A stretch of DNA of 64,000 bases from contig NZ_JBHTHQ010000022.1 in the NCBI RefSeq assembly GCF_042676605.1, positions 1 through 64,000 on the forward strand. The letters are read 5' to 3'. The notes beneath the pieces were generated by a model. It did not search any database. It had not been told where the DNA came from and worked only from the letters and a program-made list of their open reading frames with translations. The DNA is from Alloscardovia venturai (lineage in GTDB: Bacteria; Actinomycetota; Actinomycetes; Actinomycetales; Bifidobacteriaceae). Numbering within the stretch: position 1 is the first letter of the stretch; each line of letters starts with the position of its first letter. The translations under genes and the position numbers were made by a program. Below are positions 57,901 to 64,000 of the stretch, in pieces.

Positions 57901-58940
57901 ACATCGGCGAAGCGGTTGGTATCGTGGCAGCGCAGTCCATTGGTGAGCCTGGTACACAGTTGACTCTGCGTTCCTTCCACTCCGGTGGTGTGGCATCGGC
58001 ATCTGATATCACGCAGGGTCTTCCTCGTGTGGCGGAGCTTTTCGAAGCTCGTACTCCAAAGGGCGAAGCACCTATTACTGATTATGCGGGTACTGTGCAT
58101 ATCGAGGACAACGAGACCGGTCGCCAGGTAATCCTGACTCCAGATTCCAACGAAGAAGAGACTAAGACCTACCCAGTAAGCCGTCGTAATCCATTGATTG
58201 TGTCCGAAGGCCAGCACGTAGAAGCAGGTCAGCAGCTTACCGAAGGTTCTGTTGATCCAAAGCGTATCGTTCGTATCCTCGGTGCTCGTGCAGCTCAGGT
58301 TTCCATCGTGGAAGGTGTCCACGATGTATACCGCAGCCAGGGTGTAGATATCCACGATAAGCACATCGAGGTTATCGTTCACCAGATGCTTCGCCGCATT
58401 ACCGTTGTGGATTCTGGCGATACAAAGTATCTCCCAGGTGAATTGGTCGATCAGCAGATCTTCCGTGCGGCAAACAAGGAAGCAGTTAAGAACGGTGGTA
58501 AGCCAGCTTCTGGTCGTCCAGAAATTATGGGTATTACAAAGGCTTCCTTGGCTACTGAGTCCTGGTTGTCTGCAGCATCCTTCCAGGAGACTACACGAGT
58601 TCTCACTGAGGCAGCTTTGTCTCAGAAGGTTGACAACTTGAAGGGGCTCAAGGAGAACGTCATCATCGGTAAGCTCATCCCGGCTGGTACCGGTTTGTCT
58701 CGCTACCGTAATGTTCAGGTGGAGCCAGACAAAGCGATTCGCGACACTATCTATCCAAGCTTTGGTTTGGACTCTGATATGGGCAACGACTTCAGCCTCG
58801 ATGACACTGATTTCAGCGACGTCGACTTCGGTAGCCTTGACCTTGGTGATTTGGACCTCGGTCAGGAGTTCAACCCGGATGACTTCCTCAATGATTTAGG
58901 TGGTCAAGATAGCTTTGGAGATACTTCAGGACAGAAGTAA
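54918..58940 (+). CDS. rpoC: RNA polymerase beta-prime subunit
   Basis: The beta-prime subunit (1340 residues) carries the catalytic Mg site NADFDGDQMAVH. The N-terminal zinc ribbon is CACGKYKRVRFKGIVCERCG, and the second zinc site lies around CESKDGVCAMCYG. The trigger-loop region follows IGEPGTQLTLRSFHSGG. The C-terminus ends in an Asp-rich low-complexity tail (LDLGDLDLGQEFNPDD). It lacks the large lineage inserts of Gram-negative rpoC. A terminator follows. Confidence 0.97.
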   Translation: MLDVNAFDQVRIGLATADDIRSWSHGEVKKPETINYRTLKPEKDGLFGEQIFGPTRDWECACGKYKRVRFKGIVCERCGVEVTRSRVRRERMGHIELAAPVTHIWFFKGVPSRLGYLLDISPKDLEKVIYFAAYMVTKVDEEARHKDMPDLQDEFDVEIDRLVKRRDNELDARAKKLEEDMAEIEAEGGKSPAKAKLRNSAERELKNIRQKYDDEIARLNAVWDKFNSLKPGDMEGDVDLWREMEDRYGDYFEGCMGAEAIRQRLLDFDLAAATEELQEQIATGTAQKKARALKRLKVVRSFVETGKSPAAMVLDVIPVIPPDLRPMVQLDGGRFATSDLNDLYRRVINRNNRLKRLIELGAPEIMLNNEKRMLQEAVDSLFDNGRRGRPVTGASNRPLKSLSDMLKGKQGRFRQNLLGKRVDYSGRSVIVVGPSLRMHQCGLPKSMALELFKPFVIKRLVDKGYSQNMKSAKRLVDRGDVAVWDVLEEVISEHPVLLNRAPTLHRLGIQAFEPVLVEGKAIHLPPLACAAFNADFDGDQMAVHLPLSAEAQAEARTLMMGSDNILKPADGHTVTMPSQDMIIGLYYLSTVVKGAKGQGRVFSSMAEARMALDLHEIDMQAEVLIRQPKDFVLPTNWQPREIEVVTPTEGGITVAKEERFADGSILFATSYGRMLFNETLPVDYPFINEQVAKGKLSSIVDDIASRYSTQQVAATLDALKDLGFTRAPWSGVTMAFSDIVAPSNHQEIVASYEEQARKVNSQYDMGLLTDEERKQELIGLWTECTDKVAEAMQANFHDDNNVNIMVQSGARGNWMQIRQIAGMRGLVADPKGETIARPVKSNYRDGLSVLEYFISQHGARKGLADTALRTAESGYLTRRLVDVSQDVIVRKLDCGTKHGLPMTVAERDENGNLVLVKNADGGPYTRILAADVLDPADGKTVLYKRGDALSMDVLNDLVAHGVETVSGRSVLTCESKDGVCAMCYGWSMATNKLVDIGEAVGIVAAQSIGEPGTQLTLRSFHSGGVASASDITQGLPRVAELFEARTPKGEAPITDYAGTVHIEDNETGRQVILTPDSNEEETKTYPVSRRNPLIVSEGQHVEAGQQLTEGSVDPKRIVRILGARAAQVSIVEGVHDVYRSQGVDIHDKHIEVIVHQMLRRITVVDSGDTKYLPGELVDQQIFRAANKEAVKNGGKPASGRPEIMGITKASLATESWLSAASFQETTRVLTEAALSQKVDNLKGLKENVIIGKLIPAGTGLSRYRNVQVEPDKAIRDTIYPSFGLDSDMGNDFSLDDTDFSDVDFGSLDLGDLDLGQEFNPDDFLNDLGGQDSFGDTSGQK

Positions 58941-58968
58941 TATCGCCTAGCAGGCTTTGGTTCTGGGA

Positions 58969-58986
58969 TTATACAAGCTTGTATAA
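58969..58986. repeat. 18-bp perfect palindrome after rpoC
   Basis: ttatacaagcttgtataa reads the same on both strands and is flanked by ggg and ccc at one base further out. It could be an operator or a part of the transcript end signal of rpoC. It lies before the main terminator hairpin. Confidence 0.5.
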
Positions 58987-59003
58987 GCCCGTCAAAAATC
59001 AAT

Positions 59004-59066
59004 AAAGCCTCTCGCGTTGAGATGGACACACGACATGTGAATCTCTCTTGCGCGGGAGGCTTTCTG
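59004..59066 (+). terminator. Terminator of rpoBC
   Basis: aaagcctctcgcg at 59004-59016 pairs with cgcgggaggcttt at 59051-59063 with one G-U pair. Inner pairing of gagat with atctc extends the stem, and ttt ends it. Confidence 0.78.
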
Positions 59067-59144
59067 CATAGACTAGCAGCTAAAATCGCTCGACGTAAAC
59101 AGCACCGTATATCGGCGATGAGATATAGATGAGATATAAATAAA

Positions 59145-59185
59145 CCCCATAAATGCATAAGTCAACTAGTTGAGCATTTATGGGG
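59145..59185 (-). terminator. Terminator of the PucR-type regulator gene
   Basis: ccccataaatgc at 59145-59156 pairs perfectly with gcatttatgggg at 59174-59185. On the minus strand it is followed by tttatttatat. Confidence 0.8.
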
Positions 59186-59221
59186 GAAACGAAATTCTCT
59201 CAGGAGGGGCTTGTAAAAAGC

Positions 59222-60433
59222 TTAAGATCTTATCTGAGAGTCCTTATACAATCCGATTTTAATAGCGGTCAGAAGTACATATGCCTCACGAGGGTCGGTA
59301 GCATCCCAACCTGTCATTTGCACAGACTTCTTTAGACGGTAACGAATGGTGTTAGGATGAACCTTCAGTACCTGAGCCGTCTTCTCAAGAGACGAACCAG
59401 AGAAGAGATAATTCTGCAAGGTAGAAAGAATCTGAGTCTTGCGTTCGTCGTTCTTCATAGGTAGATAGACTTTGTTATATAACTCATTTTGAGCATCTTC
59501 ATCGCCGAAGAGTGCTCTCTCAGCGAGGAGATCCTCAGCACGCATTGGATTTGGATGCTCAGGATACGCAAAACGTGCTTTAAAACCGTTGACAGCAGCA
59601 CGTAACGTCTCTGACGCACCTTCCAAACGTGGGCACTTTGGACCAAAGCACACGAGAGGAATGGTGTCAAACAGTTCTGCCATAGCCTCGAGATATGGTC
59701 CGCGAGAAGACTGAGGGCCCATGCCGATGAGTACGATGGTGTAGTCGTCATGAGAAGAGATGCATGCCTGTCCACCGAGGCTCAGTACTGCGGAACGTAA
59801 GTCTGCCTGTACGAATCCAGCTCGCAGATTGCTTCCATCCTCAAATATACCGACGAGTGCAAAAAACTCCTCATTCGGCTGCCATTTGAAGTTTGCTACA
59901 CGAGACTGCAACGAAGGGGAGTAGTCTTGGTTGAGTAGAGATTCAATGATAAATGCTTCGTCACGAGTATCCCAAATGCTTCGCGTCACTGCCACACGAC
60001 CGTAAATCTGCGCAGCAGAGAAAGCGACTTCACGTGAATAATACATAGCAGAACGAACGTAAGCTGCTTCATCTTTTTTGCCGACAAACTGAGAGATGTT
60101 GTCCTCGATAGTATCTACGGCAATGCGTGTAGTTTCGATGACGTTATCCAAAGAAATCTGGTTTGTCGTCTCTAGAGGAGCAAGGTTAAAGAGATGATCT
60201 GCGGAAATGGATTGATCGGATTCGTCAGGATTTTGTTGGTAATTTCGTGCGTATGTAATGTAATCAGTTACCGCGGTAAGCACGATTTCGTGGAGATAAT
60301 GTGCTTCGTCTGCGCCAAGATTGGAATACCAGTTAGTTTCCTGATTGACACGATCCATTGTTTTGTTGACAATAAACTCTACAGCCTCACGAGCGTGTGA
60401 ATCGAGTTCTTCGAGTTGCGGGGAATTCACCAT
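59222..60433 (-). CDS. PucR/CdaR-type helix-turn-helix regulator, FasR-like
   Basis: The 403-residue protein ends in a PucR-type helix-turn-helix: LFSGSSLEKTAQVLKVHPN followed by TIRYRLKKSVQMTG. The middle resembles the GGDEF-like domain of CdaR regulators and the N-terminus is helical. In Streptomyces a PucR-type protein, FasR, activates fatty-acid synthesis genes. Here it adjoins bioY, birA and a biotin carboxylase gene, so a role in fatty-acid or biotin control is likely but inferred. It has its own promoter and terminator. The ribosome site aaggaag is rather far (14 bases) from the ATG. Confidence 0.78.
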   Translation of the reverse strand: MVNSPQLEELDSHAREAVEFIVNKTMDRVNQETNWYSNLGADEAHYLHEIVLTAVTDYITYARNYQQNPDESDQSISADHLFNLAPLETTNQISLDNVIETTRIAVDTIEDNISQFVGKKDEAAYVRSAMYYSREVAFSAAQIYGRVAVTRSIWDTRDEAFIIESLLNQDYSPSLQSRVANFKWQPNEEFFALVGIFEDGSNLRAGFVQADLRSAVLSLGGQACISSHDDYTIVLIGMGPQSSRGPYLEAMAELFDTIPLVCFGPKCPRLEGASETLRAAVNGFKARFAYPEHPNPMRAEDLLAERALFGDEDAQNELYNKVYLPMKNDERKTQILSTLQNYLFSGSSLEKTAQVLKVHPNTIRYRLKKSVQMTGWDATDPREAYVLLTAIKIGLYKDSQIRS

Positions 60434-60487
60434 TGGATACTCGTTTTCTTCCTTTAGTACGTTCGGCTAAAAATTGCAATAAGTATG

Positions 60488-60517
60488 ATTATATACCAAT
60501 TTTTTAGAATATTCCAA
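60488..60517 (-). promoter_or_regulatory. Promoter of the PucR-type regulator
   Basis: On the minus strand TTGGAA (60512-60517) and a perfect TATAAT (60488-60493) are 18 bases apart. The palindrome gaatattc overlaps the -35 side and might be an operator. Confidence 0.65.
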
Positions 60518-60560
60518 TATGACGAGTGAGTATGATAGTTCGAAAAACGCGTATTATCTC

Positions 60561-61157
60561 TTATTTTGTAGAAAACTTCAGATTTTGAGCGATAATTACT
60601 GCAAAAATTGCTTTTATACAGTCACCTAATACAAAAATGAAACTTGCATTCATGAGAGGAACCCATGGCGTGTGAGTGAGAAAACTCTGAATGGTCACTC
60701 CAAAAATATAGAGGAAGGCTATGCTTCCTACGGCGAGAGAGACAAATAGAGCTGCTGTGTAAGCAAAGTAAGGAATCTGCGCCTTCTGAGCAGCTTGTGC
60801 GAAACCTTGTATGAAACAATGTGAGATGACAAACGCCGGAATGAAACCCCAGATAAATCCGGCGCTTGGCCCGATGAGTGCTGCTGTACTCACGCCACCT
60901 GAAAAGACAGGAAGTCCGAGTGCGCCAAGTGTGATGTAAGAGCCCAGAGCAGTGATACCTTCTGCTTGTGATAGGTAGAAAGCTGCAAGCATGAGAACGA
61001 ATGTTTGCATAGTAATACCTACCGGTGTGCCGGGAACGGGGATTCTTCCTGCGAGTCCAGCTGCAATGAAGAGTGCAACAAATGCGACGGTCTTGAAAAC
61101 GTTAATATGTGCAAAGAAATTAGTGCAATATGCTCTAAAATTTGTGAAAGCAAACAA
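60561..61157 (-). CDS. bioY: BioY biotin transporter substrate-binding subunit
   Basis: BioY is the substrate-specific membrane component of ECF-type biotin uptake. The 198-residue protein has six hydrophobic segments and the family motifs AAGLAGRIPVPGTPVGITMQ and GGVSTAALIGPSAGFIWGF. No EcfA or EcfT partner is in the window; some BioY proteins share a general energising module. The open frame starts at a TTG without a good ribosome site, so the true start may be elsewhere. It is divergent from birA. Biotin uptake fits the need for biotin in acyl-CoA carboxylase next door. Confidence 0.88.
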   Translation of the reverse strand: MFAFTNFRAYCTNFFAHINVFKTVAFVALFIAAGLAGRIPVPGTPVGITMQTFVLMLAAFYLSQAEGITALGSYITLGALGLPVFSGGVSTAALIGPSAGFIWGFIPAFVISHCFIQGFAQAAQKAQIPYFAYTAALFVSLAVGSIAFLYIFGVTIQSFLTHTPWVPLMNASFIFVLGDCIKAIFAVIIAQNLKFSTK

Positions 61158-61417
61158 TGTTATCTCACTTTCGATTACGAGTGATGTCTATGAAATATAT
61201 GGATGTACTATACAAATAAAGAATGACAAAAATCTCAGAGAAATCTCGAAATGACCGAAAATAAACGAAATATATTTTATTTTCCTGTGTTTATAAATTA
61301 CTGAAATCATATTCTATTGTGAAAGCATACAAAACACGCGCGAGAAATTTTGTGGATTTTCCTATAGTTATTTTAAGAAAAAATTGGTAACTTTGTATAA
61401 AGTCGTTAGGAGTGTGA
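61158..61417. promoter_or_regulatory. Divergent bioY-birA control region
   Basis: This AT-rich 260-base region holds the promoters of both genes. tataaa near 61396 lies about 18 bases before the birA start. I saw no clear biotin operator. There is no supported reading frame. Confidence 0.35.
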
Positions 61418-62269
61418 GTGGAGTATATTCGAAAGTCATATGCGGGGGTATCGTGTCCGTGGTGGCACTATGCCGAAGTCGAATCCACGAATACTCAAGC
61501 AGGAGATATCGTGCGCGATATAACTGACGTGGAGGATAGCGCCGATTATGATGCGGTGCGCTTTGTCGTAAGCGCTGATAAGCAGACTGCAGGGCGTGGA
61601 CGCACGGGGCACCAGTGGGTGAGCGTTCCGGGTATAAATTGCGCCGTATCGTACATTTGTGAGTTGAGCCAAGAGTGGTACAACGCCCACGGTACGTGGA
61701 TTTCTACAGTGGCTGGTTTATGTGTAGCGCAAGCAGTGGAATCGGTGTATAAGCTCGACGATATAAAGCTTAAGTGGCCCAATGATATTTATGCTAAAGG
61801 ACGGAAACTCGGCGGAATCCTTTGTGAGGTAGTAGAGCGAGACGATGCTCCTGAGAAGATCTTTGTCATCATCGGTATCGGTATCAATATCGAAGCAGCT
61901 CCACGTATTGAGGCTAATTATGAAGCTACATGCATACGCGAATTAGCTGAACTGGCTGGAGAGATGGCCACTATAGACAGTGCGAGTGCAGACGCCCTCA
62001 TCGTACGCATTGCTGGACAACTTAATAAGTTTTTCAGTAGTGACAATGAAAAGAATTTACATGCTGTAGATACTATGCACACTTTCCGCGAGCAAGCGCT
62101 GCGGCGCAGCTACACCGTCGGTAGGCGAGTAGTGGTCCGTCGTGTGGATAGTACAGAAATTTTTGGAAAAGCTGTAAACATTGGACTCGATGCGTCGTTG
62201 GAAATTCTCGATGATTCCACACGTCAAAAAGTGAATGTGCGTGTGGGCGACGTAGGAATTCTGCCGTAA
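61418..62269 (+). CDS. birA: Biotin protein ligase, single-domain type
   Basis: BirA joins biotin to the carrier domain of acyl-CoA carboxylase through biotinyl-AMP. The 283-residue protein lacks an N-terminal DNA-binding domain, so it is an enzyme and not a repressor. ADKQTAGRGRTG at 53-64 is the biotinyl-AMP loop and KWPNDIYAKGRKLGGIL at 119-135 binds biotin and ATP. The GTG start has aggag 5 bases upstream. It stands directly before the biotin carboxylase gene that supplies its substrate. Confidence 0.93.
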   Translation: MEYIRKSYAGVSCPWWHYAEVESTNTQAGDIVRDITDVEDSADYDAVRFVVSADKQTAGRGRTGHQWVSVPGINCAVSYICELSQEWYNAHGTWISTVAGLCVAQAVESVYKLDDIKLKWPNDIYAKGRKLGGILCEVVERDDAPEKIFVIIGIGINIEAAPRIEANYEATCIRELAELAGEMATIDSASADALIVRIAGQLNKFFSSDNEKNLHAVDTMHTFREQALRRSYTVGRRVVVRRVDSTEIFGKAVNIGLDASLEILDDSTRQKVNVRVGDVGILP

Positions 62270-62346
62270 AGCCGGAAGTATCTGAAAGTACTGCGCACAA
62301 CTTTGATGAACTCTGTAAATTCCACACAATTTCCAAGGAAGAAGCT

Positions 62347-64000
62347 ATGAAGAAACTGTTGATAGCAAATCGAGGTGAAATCGCACTTCGCGTCATACGT
62401 ACAGCCCAAGAAATGGGCATTGCTACTGTGGCCATTTACTCTGACCAAGATCGCAATTCACCATATGTATCTATGGCAGACGATGCGTATCATCTGCCGG
62501 GAGATACGTATAACGAAACATATCTCAACGCAGAGCGCATTATTGAGATTGCGCGTAAATCTGGCGCTGAAGCTATCCACCCGGGATATGGTTTTCTCTC
62601 GGAGAATTCAGAGTTCGCTACGCGTGTAGCTCAGGAAGGTTTGACATGGGTAGGACCTCGCCCCGAAGCTCTTGACGAGTTGGGGGACAAGATTACCGCT
62701 CGTCGTTTTGCAGTGCGCGCGCGGGTTACTCCTGTGCCAGGTCTTTCGGAGCCAGTCAAAGATATTCACGTGCTCATTGACTTTGCGAATGCATACGGAT
62801 ACCCCGTCATGATGAAGCGGGCTGATGGCGGTGGCGGACGTGGCATTACGGTAGTGCGCAACGAAGATGATTTGCGTGCATTCTTCATGAGCCATGACTC
62901 TTTGCAAGGTGGAGACCTCGATAAGTACTTTATCGAAAAGTTTGTTGCTCAAGCACGCCATGTGGAAACTCAGTGCGGGCGTGACAGTCATGGTCAATTC
63001 ACAGTGTATTCAACGCGTGATTGCTCAGTGCAACGCCGAAATCAGAAGCTCGTCGAAGAAGCCCCAGCGCCTTTCCTTATCCCTGATGTGGAGCAGAAGT
63101 TGCAGACGTTCTCACAGCGTCTCTTCGACACTGCTGACTATGTAGGATTGGGCACCTGTGAGTTTATGGTGACCCCACATAACGACGTGTATTTCCTTGA
63201 GGTAAATCCACGTTTACAAGTGGAGCACACTGTGTCTGAGGAGGTGTGTGGCATCGACTTAGTACGTGAGCAGCTTGTCATCGCTGACGGAGGGCACATT
63301 ACTCAGGCTCCTCATCCTCGTGGTCACAGTTTCGAACTTCGCATCACGTCTGAGGACCCTTCTAAGAATTTAGCTCCTGGGTCTGGCGTGGTGGAGAGTA
63401 TACATTTCCCATCAGGACCTGGTATCCGCGTTGACTTTGGTGTGGCTCAGGGAGATACTATTTCTCCAAAATATGATTCAATGATGGGCAAAATCATTGT
63501 TACTGCGTCAAATCGTGACAATGCGATTGCCCGAGTGCACCGTGCGTTGAAGGAATTTTCTCTTACTGGAATTTCCACGCCAGTAGCTTTGTATGATGAG
63601 ATCTTCTCTCATGATGATTTCACTGCACACGGTGTATCGGGACAATTTAATGTCACGACAAAATGGTTGGAAAATACATTCTTAAACCAGCAGGCGCACT
63701 CTACTCGCGCAGGACAACCACAGAGTGTCGTTAATCGTGCTCCAAACTCGATAGAACCAAGTGAATTGGGCAGTTCTCATGGGAATACTCAACTTGGTGC
63801 TCATTCGTCGACGAATACGACGTTCTATGTGGAAATTGACGACAGGCGCATGAAAGTGTCCGTTCCTGAATACGTCATCGCAGCAGTATCGACATCGCAT
63901 CGTCCACTATCTACTCGTAAATCCCAGCCGCTTCGCGGTGCAAGTCTGACCACTGCTCCTTCATCTTCGGCCTCTCATAATGATTCATCTGTTAGCTCTA
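62347..64000 (+). CDS. Acetyl/propionyl-CoA carboxylase, biotin carboxylase subunit (cut by window edge)
   Basis: The 551 visible codons cover the biotin carboxylase part of an AccA/AccBC-type actinobacterial subunit; the gene runs past the right edge. Landmarks are MKKLLIANRGEIALRVIR at the start, the glycine loop MKRADGGGGRGI, NPRLQVEHTVSE at residues 287-298 with the catalytic Glu, and YDSMMGKIIV. After about residue 440 comes a variable Ser- and Thr-rich linker that should lead to the biotin-carrier domain, not reached here. The enzyme makes malonyl-CoA for fatty-acid synthesis. aaggaag precedes the ATG. Regulation by the nearby PucR-type protein is plausible. Confidence 0.93.
   Translation, partial: MKKLLIANRGEIALRVIRTAQEMGIATVAIYSDQDRNSPYVSMADDAYHLPGDTYNETYLNAERIIEIARKSGAEAIHPGYGFLSENSEFATRVAQEGLTWVGPRPEALDELGDKITARRFAVRARVTPVPGLSEPVKDIHVLIDFANAYGYPVMMKRADGGGGRGITVVRNEDDLRAFFMSHDSLQGGDLDKYFIEKFVAQARHVETQCGRDSHGQFTVYSTRDCSVQRRNQKLVEEAPAPFLIPDVEQKLQTFSQRLFDTADYVGLGTCEFMVTPHNDVYFLEVNPRLQVEHTVSEEVCGIDLVREQLVIADGGHITQAPHPRGHSFELRITSEDPSKNLAPGSGVVESIHFPSGPGIRVDFGVAQGDTISPKYDSMMGKIIVTASNRDNAIARVHRALKEFSLTGISTPVALYDEIFSHDDFTAHGVSGQFNVTTKWLENTFLNQQAHSTRAGQPQSVVNRAPNSIEPSELGSSHGNTQLGAHSSTNTTFYVEIDDRRMKVSVPEYVIAAVSTSHRPLSTRKSQPLRGASLTTAPSSSASHNDSSVSS

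Noticed and set aside
55257..58382. Two long minus-strand frames of about 425-430 codons
   Set aside because: Both are antisense to rpoC, whose reading is certain; the translations resemble no protein family.
1..64000. CRISPR arrays, insertion sequences, prophage or rRNA genes
   Set aside because: I looked for regular spaced repeats, transposase or integrase motifs, phage genes and rRNA sequence and found none.

Overview
The window looks like a chromosomal segment of a Bifidobacteriaceae actinobacterium of moderate GC (Bifidobacterium, Scardovia, Alloscardovia or Gardnerella type). The reasons are the actinobacterial ribosomal and RNA polymerase genes, an AdhE of bifidobacterial type, a class C sortase pilus locus preceded by a poly-G tract, and a PucR regulator, bioY, birA and a biotin carboxylase gene next to one another. 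Genus and species cannot be fixed from sequence reading alone.

Layout. 0.2-5.5 kb: a RecJ-like DHH phosphoesterase and a diacetyl/acetoin reductase (minus strand), then an Mbeg1-like hydrolase, a YigZ-family protein and an LRV-repeat protein. 5.5-6.7 kb: rplM-rpsI behind a clear promoter and a folded leader. 6.8-14.6 kb: a sortase-dependent pilus operon (thioester tip adhesin, backbone pilin, minor pilin, two class C sortases) with a run of nine G upstream. 14.7-18.9 kb: adhE and two small membrane proteins. 19.2-30.9 kb: the S10-spc ribosomal chain, secY and adk. 31.0-37.0 kb: an insert between adk and infA holding lemA, a DUF2207 protein and an ABC transporter module. 37.2-41.2 kb: infA, rpmJ, rpsM, rpsK, rpoA, rplQ, truA. 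41.2-44.5 kb: an AT-rich islet, a tRNA-Ser and a NUDIX hydrolase. 44.7-50.9 kb: aldo/keto reductase, MATE exporter, TetR regulator and a membrane-anchored GH3 enzyme with swapped domains. 51.3-58.9 kb: rpoB-rpoC. 59.2-64.0 kb: PucR regulator, bioY, birA and the start of a biotin carboxylase gene cut by the window edge.

The most interesting system is the islet at 41.2-43.7 kb. A 27-codon gene with a strong ribosome binding site lies upstream of an E1/ThiF-type adenylyltransferase with the architecture of MccB, which is followed through an ATGA overlap by an MFS exporter. This is the order of the microcin C genes mccA-mccB-mccC. The peptide ends in Gly-Ala rather than the C-terminal Asn that MccB needs, so the product is probably a peptide natural product with a different modification. 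The pilus locus is the second point of interest: it has a likely slippage switch, a predicted thioester adhesin and three different sorting motifs.

Several ribosomal genes (rplM, rpsJ, rplN, rpsH, rpsM) are preceded by well-formed RNA structures that may be autogenous control elements. No CRISPR array, insertion sequence, prophage gene or rRNA was seen.
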